A stretch of DNA of 64,000 nt. Source: Streptomyces varsoviensis. Lineage in GTDB: Bacteria > Actinomycetota > Actinomycetes > Streptomycetales > Streptomycetaceae. The translations under genes were made by a program, and so were the position numbers. Under the pieces are notes generated by a model. That model made no database searches. It worked only from the letters and a program-made list of their open reading frames with translations, and had not been told where the DNA came from. The stretch spans positions 127,300-191,299 of the forward strand of contig NZ_JOBF01000015.1 in assembly GCF_000718635.1 (NCBI RefSeq), written 5' to 3'. Below are positions 35,488 through 46,184 of the stretch, in pieces; positions within the stretch are counted from its first letter, which is position 1; the number at the start of each line of letters is the position of its first letter.

Positions 35488-36120
35488 TCAGAGGCCCAGC
35501 TTGGCGTCATAGAGCCGGGCCACGGCGTCCTTGTCCCCCTCCACCTCGACGCGCGCCGCCTCCTGGCGGCCGAAGGCGAAGAGCGTCAGCTCGCCGGGCT
35601 CGCCGGTGACCGTGACGACCGGCGTGGAGCGGTTCGCCACCGCCGTACGGCCGTCCGGGCGCCGCAGCACGAGGCCGACCGGGGACTTGCGGCCCAGCAC
35701 GCGGGCCATCCGCTCCAACCGGGACCACAGGGCGTCCTCGAAGACCGGGTCCAGCTCGCGCGGTGTCCACTCCGGTGCCGCGCGGCGCACGTCCTCCGCG
35801 TGCACATAGAACTCGACCGTGTTGGACGCCTCGTCGACCTGCTTCAGCGAGAACGGCGACATGCGCGGCGGACCCGTGCGGATGAGCTGGACCAGCTCCG
35901 CGAACGGCTTCGACGCGAACTCGGCCTGCACCCGCTCCAGCCGCGCGGCCAGCGGCTTGATCAGGATGCCGCCCGCCGCGTCCGCGCGCCGCTCGCGCAC
36001 CACGACGTGCGCGGCCAGATCGCGGGCGGTCCACCCGTCGCACAGCGTCGGGGCCTCCGGCCCCGCCGTCTCCAACAGGTCAGCAAGTAGCAGGCGTTCG
36101 CGCTTCGCGTGTGTCGACAT
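35488..36120 (-). CDS. TIGR03085 family protein (DinB-like)
   Basis: The product has 210 residues, the standard length of this actinobacterial family. CDGWTARDLAAHVVVRERR carries the His of the DinB/mycothiol-dependent enzyme fold, and HAEDVRRA provides another likely metal ligand. The exact reaction is unknown. In other Streptomyces this gene directly follows hisF, so it marks the right edge of the inserted stretch. Confidence 0.92.
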   Translation of the reverse strand: MSTHAKRERLLLADLLETAGPEAPTLCDGWTARDLAAHVVVRERRADAAGGILIKPLAARLERVQAEFASKPFAELVQLIRTGPPRMSPFSLKQVDEASNTVEFYVHAEDVRRAAPEWTPRELDPVFEDALWSRLERMARVLGRKSPVGLVLRRPDGRTAVANRSTPVVTVTGEPGELTLFAFGRQEAARVEVEGDKDAVARLYDAKLGL

Positions 36121-36302
36121 GGCGACAGCCTACGACCGGCACCGGCCCCCTGCCACGCCGCCGCGCCCACCCCCGCACACCCGCCCGTAGGCCCTCCCCC
36201 GATGCCCCCCTTCGTTCGGTATTCCCCTCGACCGATGTCCCCCCAGCCCGATGTCCCCCCGCCCCGTTGTCCCCCCGTCCGCTCAGCCGTCCCCTGTCCC
36301 GC

Positions 36303-37259
36303 CTATCCCGCCTGTCCCGGCAGCGCCCCCGTCAGCTTCTTGCCGCCCGGCTTGTCGCTGAGCGTCAGAGAGCAGGAGACCTGGTCCCGGCCCTCCTGGG
36401 CGTAGGTCGCCCTGGACGGGAAGAGCACGTAGTAGTAATACGTGCGACCGTCGGCGCCTATGGAGCGCATGCGCTGCGTCGCGTCCGCCTTGCACAGCGC
36501 CAGGGCGTTGCCCTGCAACTCCTTGTCCGTCGTGTACGTCCCGGTCAGCGTCTCGTTGGCGATGACCTCACCGTCGTGGGGGCCGTCGCACGAGCGGACC
36601 TCTATTCGCTTCACGGCGCTGTCCAGGCCGGGGTGGTCGAAGCACTCGCCGGGCTTCAACTCCACATACCCCACCTGGCCGTCGGCCGGACTGCCCGCCG
36701 AGCCGGAGTCAGCGCCCGAGCCCGGGCCCGAGCCAGGAACGGAGCCCGCGCCGGGGTCCGCGCCCCCACCCGAGCCCGAAGGCCGCGAACCGTCCTCCCC
36801 TCCGCCCGGCGCGCCCTCCAGCGGCGCCCCCACACCATCCGACTCCGGCGAGCCGGAAGAGGCGGCCGTGGGGGAGGAGGAAGCGGAGAGGGACGGTTCG
36901 CTGCCCGCCGCCGTGTTGTTCTTCTTCCCGTCCCCGCTGGTCAGCACGACACCAGCCACCGTCAGCCCCGCGACGAGCACCGCCGCCACGACGATCGCCG
37001 CGATCATCTTGCCCTTGCCGCGCGGAGGACCACCCGAAGAGCCCCCCGAAGGCGGAGGCGGCGGAGGCGGCGGGGATGCCGGGAACCCCTGCCCGTACCC
37101 CGGCTCCGGCCCGTACCCCGGCGCGGGCGCCGGGCCGTACCGCTGCCCGTACCCCTCGGCCGGCGGCGGCCCGAACCCCTGCGGCGGCGGGCCGAAACCG
37201 CCGCCGGCACCCGGCGGTTGAGGCGGCTGCGAAGAGTTCGGCGGAGGCGGAAACGTCAT
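36303..37259 (-). CDS. Membrane protein with septum-formation-like domain
   Basis: The product has 318 residues: a Pro/Gly/Tyr-rich cytoplasmic head (1-80), one membrane segment ([20 protein letters not shown]), a Ser/Gly/Pro linker (110-200) and an extracellular domain with four Cys ([31 protein letters not shown]). This domain resembles the actinobacterial septum-formation family. The ATG at 37259 starts the Pro-rich head; no clear ribosome site is seen. After the stop, a GGGACAGGC-like 9-bp unit is repeated. It is divergent from hisI. Confidence 0.85.
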   Translation of the reverse strand: MTFPPPPNSSQPPQPPGAGGGFGPPPQGFGPPPAEGYGQRYGPAPAPGYGPEPGYGQGFPASPPPPPPPPSGGSSGGPPRGKGKMIAAIVVAAVLVAGLTVAGVVLTSGDGKKNNTAAGSEPSLSASSSPTAASSGSPESDGVGAPLEGAPGGGEDGSRPSGSGGGADPGAGSVPGSGPGSGADSGSAGSPADGQVGYVELKPGECFDHPGLDSAVKRIEVRSCDGPHDGEVIANETLTGTYTTDKELQGNALALCKADATQRMRSIGADGRTYYYYVLFPSRATYAQEGRDQVSCSLTLSDKPGGKKLTGALPGQAG

Positions 37260-37375
37260 GGGCGAAGCATGCCGTACGCCACTGACAATCCGCCCGGCGG
37301 GCCGTACCACCGCAGGTCAGAAGGGGAGGGCGGAAGCGATCACGGCGCACGCCGGCGAAGCGGCAGAATGGACCC

Positions 37376-37750
37376 ATGACCGGTACCACCCGCCCCGGCG
37401 GCCCTTCCCCGCTCGACCCCGCCGTCGCCGCCCGCCTCAAGCGCGACGCCGACGGCCTGGTCCCCGCCATCGCCCAGCAGTACGACACCGGCGAAGTGCT
37501 CATGCTCGGCTGGATGGACGACGAGGCGCTGCACCGCACCCTGACCACCGGCCGCTGTACGTACTGGAGCCGCAGCCGCCAGGAGTACTGGGTCAAGGGC
37601 GACACCTCCGGCCACGCCCAGCACGTCAAGTCCGTCGCCCTCGACTGCGACGCCGACACCATCCTCGTCAAGGTCGACCAGGTCGGCGCGGCCTGCCACA
37701 CCGGCGAACGGACCTGCTTCGATGCCGATGTCCTGCCCCTGGGCCAGTAG
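37376..37750 (+). CDS. hisI: Phosphoribosyl-AMP cyclohydrolase
   Basis: The product has 124 residues, monofunctional without a HisE domain. It hydrolyses PR-AMP in histidine synthesis. Zinc/magnesium-site motifs are [17 protein letters not shown] and [12 protein letters not shown]. It lies away from the his operon, next to trpE, as in other streptomycetes. A CAGAAT -10-like hexamer lies 6 bases upstream of the ATG and there is no ribosome site, so the message may be leaderless. trpE begins 11 bases after its stop. Confidence 0.95.
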   Translation: MTGTTRPGGPSPLDPAVAARLKRDADGLVPAIAQQYDTGEVLMLGWMDDEALHRTLTTGRCTYWSRSRQEYWVKGDTSGHAQHVKSVALDCDADTILVKVDQVGAACHTGERTCFDADVLPLGQ

Positions 37751-37761
37751 GCTCCGCTGCC

Positions 37762-39291
37762 ATGGCTGCCACGACCACCGGTGACGTCACACCTGACCTC
37801 GACACCTTCCGGACGCTCGCGAAGGACCGCCGGGCCATCCCCGTCACCCGACGCTTCCTCGCCGACGGCGACACCCCAGTCGGCCTCTACCGCAAGCTCG
37901 CCGGCGAGCGCCCCGGCACCTTCCTCCTGGAATCGGCCGAGAACGGCCGCACTTGGTCCCGCTACTCCTTCATCGGCGTTCGCAGCGCCGCCACCCTCAC
38001 CGCGCGCGACGGACAGGCGCACTGGCTCGGCACCCCGCCCGTCGGCGTCCCCACGAGCGGCGACCCGCTGCGGGCCCTGCGCGCCACCATCGAGGCCCTG
38101 CACACCCCGCGCGACCTGATCGAGGGCGCCGGACTGCCGCCCTTCACCGGCGGCATGGTCGGCTATCTCGGCTACGACATCGTCCGGCGGCTGGAGAAGA
38201 TCGGGGACAGCACCCGCGACGATCTGCGGCTGCCCGAGCTGACCATGCTGCTCACCTCGGACCTCGCCGTACTCGACCACTGGAACGGCACCGTCCTGCT
38301 GATCGCCAACGCGATCAACCACAACGACCTCGACACCGGCGTCGACGAGGCGTACGCCGACGCCGTCGCCCGCCTCGACGCGATGGCCGCCGACCTCGTA
38401 CGGCCCATAGACACCAGGCCCGCCGCGCTGCCGCCCTCCGAACTCCCCGAGTACACCGCCCTGTGGGGCGGCGAGGCGTACATGGAGGCCGTCGACGACA
38501 TCAAGGAGCGCATCCGCGCGGGCGAGGCGTTCCAGGTCGTCCCCTCACAGCGGTTCGAGACGCCCTGCGAGGCGTCCCCGCTGGACGTCTACCGGGTGCT
38601 GCGGGCCACCAACCCCAGCCCGTACATGTACCTGCTGCGCCTCGACGGCTTCGACGTCGTCGGCTCCAGCCCCGAGGCGCTGGTCAAGGTCGAGGACGGA
38701 CGCGCCATGCTGCACCCCATCGCCGGCACCCGGCCGCGCGGCGCCACCCCGCGCGAGGACGCCGCGCTCGGCGACGAACTGCTCGCCGACCCCAAGGAGC
38801 GCGCCGAGCACCTGATGCTCGTCGACCTCGGCCGCAACGACCTCGGACGGGTCTGCGAACCGGGCAGCGTCGAGGTCGTCGACTTCATGTCGGTCGAGCG
38901 CTACAGCCACGTCATGCACATCGTCTCCACCGTGACGGGCCGGCTCGCGCCCGGCCGCACCGCCTTCGACGTGCTCACCGCCTGTTTCCCCGCGGGCACC
39001 CTCTCCGGCGCGCCCAAGCCCCGCGCGCTCCAGATCATCGAGGAACTGGAGCCGAGCAAGCGCGGCCTGTACGGCGGCTGCGTGGGCTACCTCGACTTCG
39101 CCGGGGACTCCGACACCGCCATCGCGATCCGCACCGCCCTGCTGCGCGACGGCACCGCCTACGTCCAGGCCGGCGCGGGCATCGTCGCGGACTCCGACCC
39201 GGCCGCCGAGGACGCCGAGTGCCGCAACAAGGCCGCCGCGGTGCTGCGCGCCGTCTCCGTCGCCAACCGCCTCGCGAGGCAGTACGACTGA
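37762..39291 (+). CDS. trpE: Anthranilate synthase component I
   Basis: The product has 509 residues. It makes anthranilate from chorismate with ammonia supplied by a separate TrpG, which is not in this window. The feedback site shows LLES near the N-terminus, and the chorismate site shows [20 protein letters not shown] and [10 protein letters not shown]. It starts 11 bases after hisI, so the two are probably co-transcribed. The last codons (QYD-stop) are the source of a tandem repeat that runs on downstream. Confidence 0.97.
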   Translation: MAATTTGDVTPDLDTFRTLAKDRRAIPVTRRFLADGDTPVGLYRKLAGERPGTFLLESAENGRTWSRYSFIGVRSAATLTARDGQAHWLGTPPVGVPTSGDPLRALRATIEALHTPRDLIEGAGLPPFTGGMVGYLGYDIVRRLEKIGDSTRDDLRLPELTMLLTSDLAVLDHWNGTVLLIANAINHNDLDTGVDEAYADAVARLDAMAADLVRPIDTRPAALPPSELPEYTALWGGEAYMEAVDDIKERIRAGEAFQVVPSQRFETPCEASPLDVYRVLRATNPSPYMYLLRLDGFDVVGSSPEALVKVEDGRAMLHPIAGTRPRGATPREDAALGDELLADPKERAEHLMLVDLGRNDLGRVCEPGSVEVVDFMSVERYSHVMHIVSTVTGRLAPGRTAFDVLTACFPAGTLSGAPKPRALQIIEELEPSKRGLYGGCVGYLDFAGDSDTAIAIRTALLRDGTAYVQAGAGIVADSDPAAEDAECRNKAAAVLRAVSVANRLARQYD

Positions 39292-39413
39292 CCGCGCGCC
39301 GGTACGACTGACCGCGCGCCGGTACGACTGACCCCGGCGGTACGGCTGACCGAGCCGGTACGACTGGCCCCGGCGGTACGACTGACCGCGCCGATACGAC
39401 GGACCGCGCGCCG
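39282..39413 (+). repeat. Tandem repeat of the trpE 3' end across the stop codon
   Basis: Units starting GTACGACTGACC begin at 39282, 39302, 39322, 39340, 39358, 39376 and (decayed) 39394. The first two are 20 bp and identical; later ones are 18 bp and diverged. The first unit is the end of trpE itself. Confidence 0.9.
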
Positions 39414-39592
39414 CGGGCGGGCCCCGGCGGGAGCCCCCAGGCGGGGCCGATCGGCGGCCTCCGCCGGGCCGGTCGGCGGCCCCGGCCGGGCCCGGCGCGC
39501 ACGCCCGCGCGCACCGGCCGGGGCCCGCGCCCCACGCGTCCCGGCCGCCCCCGAGTGCGTACCGCGCGCCGTCCCGAGGGATAGTGGTGGGT

Positions 39593-40246
39593 GTGAGTGC
39601 AGCCGTTCCCCAGCCCCGAGTCCACGCCGAGCCCTCCTCCGCCGCCGTACGCAGGGGGCGGAGCAGCGTCGCCGCCGCCCTGTTCTTCGGCGCGCTCGGC
39701 GCCGCGCTCGCCCTCGTCTCCTCCGGCCGCACCTGGGCCAACGGCACCGCCGCCGTCGCCCGCGGCACCGTCGACCAGCACGCCAGCGGCCAGGACATCA
39801 CCGGGCTCCCCGGCGCCCTCGCGATCGTCGGCCTCGCCGCCCTGGTCGCCGTCTTCGCCGTCCGCCGCGTCGGCCGGATCGTCGTCGCCGCGCTGCTCGC
39901 CCTGTGCGGCGCCGGCGTCGTGGCGGCCTCGGCGGCCGGCGCCTTCGACACCGCCGCCCTCCAGGCCAAGGCCGCCAAGGCCAGTGGCCTGACCAACGCC
40001 ACGATCCAGGACGTCAGCTCCACTGCCTGGCCCTGGGTGGCCCTCGCGGGCGGCGTGCTGCTGCTCCTCGCCGGCCTCCTCGCGCTGCGCTACGGCCGCG
40101 GGTGGCCCGCGATGTCCGGCCGGTACGAGCGCGACGGCACCCCCCGCCCGCGCCGCTCCCGCACCACGGTCGACCCGGACCGCCCCGAGGAGCTGTGGAA
40201 GGCCATCGACCGCGGCGAGGACCCCACCGAGGACACGCGGAACTGA
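39593..40246 (+). CDS. Trp biosynthesis-associated membrane protein (TIGR02234)
   Basis: The product has 217 residues with four membrane segments and a polar C-terminus (PEELWKAIDRGEDPT). This family is found between trpE and trpC in actinobacteria; its role is unknown, perhaps transport or regulation. The GTG at 39593 follows a TAGTGG -10-like element with no ribosome site. The TAWPW segment in the extracellular loop is typical. Confidence 0.88.
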   Translation: MSAAVPQPRVHAEPSSAAVRRGRSSVAAALFFGALGAALALVSSGRTWANGTAAVARGTVDQHASGQDITGLPGALAIVGLAALVAVFAVRRVGRIVVAALLALCGAGVVAASAAGAFDTAALQAKAAKASGLTNATIQDVSSTAWPWVALAGGVLLLLAGLLALRYGRGWPAMSGRYERDGTPRPRRSRTTVDPDRPEELWKAIDRGEDPTEDTRN

Positions 40247-40348
40247 CGGACCGACCCCGGTCGTCCGGGAGCGGGCGCGTCGAGAGACAATGGGGCCGAG
40301 CGTTCGTCGCGCCCGGAACCAGGCGCAACACAGCAATGAGGAGTACTC

Positions 40349-40573
40349 ATGGCGGGAACCAGCCACGGACACACCCCGGCCGCCTGGACCGGTGTCATCA
40401 TCGCCTTCATCGGCTTCTGCGTCTCCGGCGCGTTCACGGTGATGGCGATGCCGCTCGGCTTCTGGGCCGGAGTCGTGGTCATCGCCATCGGCGGCATCGT
40501 GGGCCTGGGCATGCGGGCGGCCGGCCTCGGCCAGCCCAAGCAGAAGGCCCCGCGGACCCAGACCCAGAGCTGA
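40349..40573 (+). CDS. HGxxPAAW-motif membrane protein
   Basis: The product has 74 residues. The N-terminal HGHTPAAW matches the family motif, followed by two hydrophobic segments and a polar end. GAGGAG lies 6 bases before the ATG. It is a conserved member of the actinobacterial trp neighbourhood with unknown function. Confidence 0.9.
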   Translation: MAGTSHGHTPAAWTGVIIAFIGFCVSGAFTVMAMPLGFWAGVVVIAIGGIVGLGMRAAGLGQPKQKAPRTQTQS

Positions 40574-40811
40574 CACCGCCGAGGCGCCGCCGCGCCTCGC
40601 GCGGCGCCCCCCCCCGCACCACCCGCAGGCGCGGCCCAGGGCCCGTACGCACGCGCGTACCCGCCCCGAGCCGCGCCTTCGCCGTACACCGGGCCCACCC
40701 GGGCCCCCTTCGCCGTGCGCCGGGCCCACCCCTCGCGGTACGTGATTCGCCGTTTCGCCGTTTCGCCGCTTCGCCGTGAGAGTCCGCGGCGGCAGGGGGA
40801 GACTCGGTGGT

Positions 40812-41246
40812 GTGACCGAGGAACCCGCGCCCCGAGCAGCCGCCCCCGAGCCCCTCGCGCGCCGACTCGCGGCGCCGCTCGGCGTCGCCGCCGGGCTCGC
40901 CGCCGCCTTCGGCTACGTCGGCGCGGTCGACCCCAACGAGAGCGGCCACTACCCCGCCTGCCCGCTGCTGCGCTACACCGGCGTGTTCTGCCCCGGCTGC
41001 GGCGGCCTGCGCAGCGTCCACGCCGTCGCGCACGGCGACCTCGCCGCCGCGCTGGGCGCCAACGCCCTGGCCACGGTGGGCTATGCCCTCTTCGCCGCCT
41101 TCTGGGCCGTATGGCTGCTGCGCTCGGTCCAGGGCCGTGCCGTCTCCCTCCCCCTGCGGGCGGGGCACTGGTGGGCGCTCGGCGGGCTCGTCCTGGCCTT
41201 CACGGTGGTGCGGAACCTGCCCTTCGGGGGCTTCCTCGCGCCGTGA
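40812..41246 (+). CDS. DUF2752 membrane protein
   Basis: The product has 144 residues with three hydrophobic segments. The family motif is CPLLRYTGVFCPGCGGLRS followed by HAVAHGD. Function is unknown. The GTG at 40812 lacks a ribosome site. Upstream (about 40748-40785) TTCGCCG is tandemly repeated about five times. Confidence 0.88.
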   Translation: MTEEPAPRAAAPEPLARRLAAPLGVAAGLAAAFGYVGAVDPNESGHYPACPLLRYTGVFCPGCGGLRSVHAVAHGDLAAALGANALATVGYALFAAFWAVWLLRSVQGRAVSLPLRAGHWWALGGLVLAFTVVRNLPFGGFLAP

Positions 41247-41361
41247 CCGACCCGCGCCGGGGCCCGCGGCCCGCTGGGTGTCGGCGGCCGTGACCAACTG
41301 GTGAATGTCCAGGTCGTGGACGCGGCGTCAACCGGATGCGGGACCTCGGCCCGTCGGCAGA

Positions 41362-41367
41362 TACCAT
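41362..41367 (+). promoter_or_regulatory. -10 element for trpC
   Basis: TACCAT lies about 90 bases before the trpC GTG. I searched the intervening leader for a Trp-rich peptide and found none, only M-H-R-Q-stop. Confidence 0.4.
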
Positions 41368-41458
41368 CGACCATGCATCGACAGTGACCGGTGGATCGGC
41401 TCGAACGGCCGACCTCGCCGGCGCGACTACTCGCTCCAGCCGGAAGGGGGCCGCTCGC

Positions 41459-42268
41459 GTGAGTGTGCTCGACGAGATCATCGACGGGGTCCGTGCCGAC
41501 CTCGCGGAGCGGCAGGCACGCGTCACTCTCGACGAGCTCAAGGAGCGGGCGGCGAAGGCGCGCCAGGCCAAGGACGGCGTCGCGGCCCTCAAGGGCGAGA
41601 GCGTCACCGTGATCTGCGAGGTCAAGCGGTCCAGCCCCTCCAAGGGCGCGCTCGCCGCCATCGCGGACCCCGCCGGGCTCGCCGCGGACTACGAGGCGGG
41701 CGGCGCGGCCGTCATCAGCGTGCTGACCGAGCAGCGCCGTTTCGGCGGCTCCCTCGCCGACCTGGAGGCCGTCCGCGCCAAGGTCGACATCCCGGTCCTG
41801 CGCAAGGACTTCATCGTCACCGCCTACCAGCTCTGGGAGGCCCGCGCGTACGGCGCCGACCTGGCGCTCCTGATCGTCTCCGCCCTGGAGCAGGAGGCCC
41901 TGGTCTCCCTGGTCGAGCGGGCCGAGTCGATCGGCCTCACCCCGATCGTCGAGGTGCACGACGAGGACGAGGTCGAGCGCGCCGTCGACGCCGGGGCGCG
42001 GATCATCGGCGTCAACGCCCGCAATCTGAAGACCCTTGAGGTCGACCGGGACAACTTCGCCCGCGTCGCACCCGAGATCCCGGACCACATCGTCAAGATC
42101 GCCGAGTCCGGCGTGCGCGGCCCGCACGACCTCATCGCCTACGCCAACGAGGGCGCGGACGCCGTCCTCGTCGGCGAGTCCCTGGTCACCGGACGCGACC
42201 CGAGGACCGCCGTCGCCGATCTCGTCGCCGCGGGCTCGCACCCGGCGATCCGGCACGGACGGGGCTGA
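41459..42268 (+). CDS. trpC: Indole-3-glycerol phosphate synthase
   Basis: The product has 269 residues, a (beta-alpha)8 barrel that closes the indole ring. [11 protein letters not shown] holds the catalytic Glu/Lys, VLRKDFIV the second Lys, and GVNARNL and AESGV the phosphate site. GGAAGGGGG lies 8 bases before the GTG. Monofunctional: no TrpF domain is fused, consistent with PriA supplying that step. trpM follows 6 bases after the stop. Confidence 0.97.
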   Translation: MSVLDEIIDGVRADLAERQARVTLDELKERAAKARQAKDGVAALKGESVTVICEVKRSSPSKGALAAIADPAGLAADYEAGGAAVISVLTEQRRFGGSLADLEAVRAKVDIPVLRKDFIVTAYQLWEARAYGADLALLIVSALEQEALVSLVERAESIGLTPIVEVHDEDEVERAVDAGARIIGVNARNLKTLEVDRDNFARVAPEIPDHIVKIAESGVRGPHDLIAYANEGADAVLVGESLVTGRDPRTAVADLVAAGSHPAIRHGRG

Positions 42269-42274
42269 GCACCC

Positions 42275-42427
42275 ATGGGCGCGTACGCACGGTTGGCCCG
42301 CGGCTGTCGGCCGCGCGGCTGCCGCGCGCCCGCCCGCCGGGTGCGCGGGCGCCGCGTGCGCTACCACATCGGCTGTGAGCCGGGCCAGATCAACGGCATG
42401 CGATGGCGTCGCCGCCGCACGCCCTAG
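42275..42427 (+). CDS. trpM: TrpM/TrpX-like small protein
   Basis: The 50-residue product is very basic (MGAYARLARGCRPRGC start, then VRGRRVRYHIG and INGMRWRRR). It occupies the place of the small gene between trpC and trpB that is called trpX or trpM in S. coelicolor, where it influences tryptophan levels. It begins 6 bases after trpC, so it is likely co-transcribed. The assignment rests on position and on the RGRRVRY and GMRW features. Confidence 0.72.
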   Translation: MGAYARLARGCRPRGCRAPARRVRGRRVRYHIGCEPGQINGMRWRRRRTP

Positions 42428-42825
42428 TGCCCCGCCCGACAGGCCCTGACCCGTCGCGCCGCCCGGCACGCGCCTCCCGGCCTTCGCCGGACGGCGCCGC
42501 CCCCGGCGGCGTCGGCCGCCCGGCCCGGTAGCCCCGCTACCGGGACTTCCGGCCGCCTCGCGACCGTACCCCGCGGATCGTACGCATACGGACCGTACGG
42601 CGCTCCCTGCGGACAGGTCGGACACCGCCGGTCGCGGCACTGGCGCCGGGCGCTCCTCCGCGCGCCCGACCGGCGCGCGGCGGGGCTCCCCCGCTATCCG
42701 TACGCCCGCGTGAGCGCCGGGCCCGTACGCCCGCTCGGGCGACCGGGAGCCGGGTCGCGCGGCGCTCGATGCCCACAGACCGATACTTTGCGGGGCGCCC
42801 CAGCCCCGATCGAGGAGTACGTCGG
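42428..42825 (+). promoter_or_regulatory. trpM-trpB gap with hairpin and a new promoter
   Basis: No gene is supported in these 398 bases. A perfect 9-bp hairpin with a 3-base loop lies at 42524-42544. A TANNNT -10 element (TACTTT, 42784-42789) lies about 37 bases before the trpB ATG, and GAGGAG follows. The gap therefore separates trpC-trpM from trpBA. Confidence 0.55.
42524..42544 (+). terminator. Hairpin after trpM
   Basis: CCCGGTAGC pairs with GCTACCGGG around a CCC loop, about 100 bases after the trpM stop. Confidence 0.6.
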
Positions 42826-44144
<1,319 letters not shown>

Positions 44145-44148
<4 letters not shown>

Positions 44149-44960
44149 GCGGCAACATCGAGCTGTTGAGCCAGGTCCTGGCCACGGCCAAGACCGAGGG
44201 ACGCGCCGCGCTGGTCGGCTACCTGCCGGCCGGCTTCCCCACCGTGGACGGCGGTGTACGGGCCATCCGCGCGATGGTCGAGGGCGGCTGCGACATCATC
44301 GAGGTCGGGCTGCCGCACAGCGACCCGGTCCTCGACGGCCCCGTCATCCAGACCGCGGACGACATCGCCCTGCGCGGCGGCGTCAAGATCAGCGACGTCA
44401 TGGACACCATCCGCGAGGTGCACACCGCGACGGGCGCGCCCGTGCTGTGCATGACGTACTGGAACCCGGTCGACCGGTACGGCGTCGAGCGGTTCGCCGC
44501 CGACCTCGCCGCGGCCGGGGGAGCGGGCTGCATCCTGCCCGACCTGCCGGTCGAGGAGTCCGAGGTATGGCGCAAGGCCGCCGAACTGCACGGCCTGGCG
44601 ACGGTCTTCGTCGTCGCGCCGAGCAGCCGCGACGACCGGCTCGCCCGGATCACCGCGGCGGGCAGCGGCTTCGTGTACGCGGCCTCGCTGATGGGCGTCA
44701 CCGGCACCCGCGAGTCCGTGGGCCGGCAGGCGCAGGACCTCGTCGAACGCACCCGGACCACCACCGAGCTGCCGGTGTGCGTCGGGCTCGGCGTCTCCAA
44801 CCCCGAACAGGCCGCCGAGGTCGCCGGGTTCGCGGACGGCGTGATCGTCGGCTCCGCGTTCGTCAAGCGGCTCCTGGACGCCCCGGACCTGGAGTCGGGG
44901 CTCACGGCCGTCTCCGCGCTCGCGGGCGACCTCGCGAAGGGGGTGCGCAAACGCGCCTGA
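44145..44960 (+). CDS. trpA: Tryptophan synthase alpha subunit
   Basis: The product has 271 residues, the normal length. Catalytic Glu is in EVGLPHSDP and Asp in LPDLPVEES. It cleaves indole-3-glycerol phosphate and passes indole to TrpB. The GTG overlaps the trpB stop (GTGA), coupling the two subunits. A 27-bp tandem repeat follows. Confidence 0.97.
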
Positions 44961-45013
44961 CCCGCGCGGCGCGGACGGCCCCGGCGCCACCTGCGGCCTT
45001 GGGGGGGCTGAAG

Positions 45014-45121
45014 CGGTCTCGGCGACTCCGACGGCTTCGACGGTCTCGGCGACTCCGGCGGCTTCGGCGGTCTCGGCGACTCCGGCGGCTTTGTCGGCCT
45101 CGGCGACTCCGACGGCCCCGG
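45014..45121. repeat. 27-bp tandem repeat, four copies
   Basis: Units 45014-45040, 45041-45067, 45068-45094 and 45095-45121 share CGGTCTCGGCGACTCC and differ at a few positions. The block lies between trpA and the DsbA-like gene. Confidence 0.9.
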
Positions 45122-45215
45122 TGGCTTCGTTCGAGTGACACCGCGGGTAACTCTTTGGAAGGAAACAGCGGCCGGGTACGCGCATGCGCGAGTGCCCGGC
45201 TCGTTGTACGGGGGC

Positions 45216-46013
45216 GTGAACCAGAAGAAGCCAGGCAACGACGACAGAACGCGCAGCGCCCGCGAGCGGCTGCGGGAACAGCGCGAGGCGGACCGGGCAC
45301 GCGAGAAGCGGAAGCGGACGCTGATCGCGGCCGTCGCGGTGGTGGCGGTGCTGGGAATCGCGGCCGGGGTGGGCGCGCTCGTCAGCAGCACGGGCCAGGA
45401 CAAGGACAAGAGCGAGCAGTCGTCCAAGGCGGCCGTCGCGCCGAAGGGCGCCACCGGCGAAGGCGACGTCGTGATCCCCGAGGGCAGGCCCGCCGCCAAG
45501 GCCACCCTCACCGTCTACGAGGACTTCCGCTGCCCCGGATGCGGCGGCTTCGAGGCCCAGTTCCACGACACCATCCGCGACCTCCAGGACAAGGGCCAAC
45601 TCAAGAGCGAGTACCACCTGGTCACGATCATCGACGGCAACATGGGCGGCACGGGCTCCCTCAACGCGGCCAACGCCGCCGCCTGCGCCCAGGACGCCGA
45701 CAAGTTCCCCGACTACCACGACCTGCTCTACAAGAACCAGCCCGACGAGCGCGAGGACGCCTTCGCGGACAAGGGGCACCTGATCAAACTCGCCGGCCAG
45801 GTCAAGGGCCTGGACACGCCGGCCTTCCAGAAGTGCGTGAACGACGGCGCCCACGACGGCTGGGTGAAGAAGTCCAACGACGCCTTCGGCAAGTCCTCCT
45901 TCCACTCCACGCCGACCGTCCTGCTCGACGGCAAGAACATCTACGCGGACCAGAGCAACCCGCTGACCCCCGACAAGCTCAAGAAGATGGTCGCGGACGC
46001 CAGCAAGAAGTGA
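45216..46013 (+). CDS. Membrane-anchored DsbA-like thioredoxin protein
   Basis: The product has 265 residues: a basic head (RERLREQREADRAREKRK), one membrane anchor (about 30-52) and an extracytoplasmic DsbA fold with Cys106-Pro-Gly-Cys109. It probably forms or shuffles disulphides in exported proteins. The GTG at 45216 is preferred because the basic head begins there; the frame is open 27 codons further upstream. It is a standard neighbour of lgt in Streptomyces. Confidence 0.88.
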   Translation: MNQKKPGNDDRTRSARERLREQREADRAREKRKRTLIAAVAVVAVLGIAAGVGALVSSTGQDKDKSEQSSKAAVAPKGATGEGDVVIPEGRPAAKATLTVYEDFRCPGCGGFEAQFHDTIRDLQDKGQLKSEYHLVTIIDGNMGGTGSLNAANAAACAQDADKFPDYHDLLYKNQPDEREDAFADKGHLIKLAGQVKGLDTPAFQKCVNDGAHDGWVKKSNDAFGKSSFHSTPTVLLDGKNIYADQSNPLTPDKLKKMVADASKK

Positions 46014-46168
46014 CGGTGACCTGTCACGGAGAGAGCGCCGCCGGGCCCCGCCAGGGTCCGGCGGGCGAGAGGCGGGCCCGAGACCGGCACCGGCTCGATC
46101 CCCACAGGCGGCGCCTCGTTACGCAGCCGTTGCGTCGGGTGGGTTGCCGTGCTCGGCGTTCGGCACGG

Positions 46169-46174
46169 TAGCGT
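46169..46174 (+). promoter_or_regulatory. -10 element for lgt
   Basis: TAGCGT lies 10 bases before the lgt ATG and no ribosome site intervenes, so the message is likely leaderless or nearly so. Confidence 0.45.
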
Positions 46175-46184
46175 CGTCCCTGTC

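Noticed and set aside
41247..41458. Trp attenuator leader peptide before trpC
   Set aside because: The only short ORF is M-H-R-Q-stop, without Trp codons, and no alternative hairpins were convincing.
45135..45215. Longer N-terminus for the DsbA-like protein
   Set aside because: The extra codons precede the basic head and membrane anchor, have no ribosome site and run into the repeat block.
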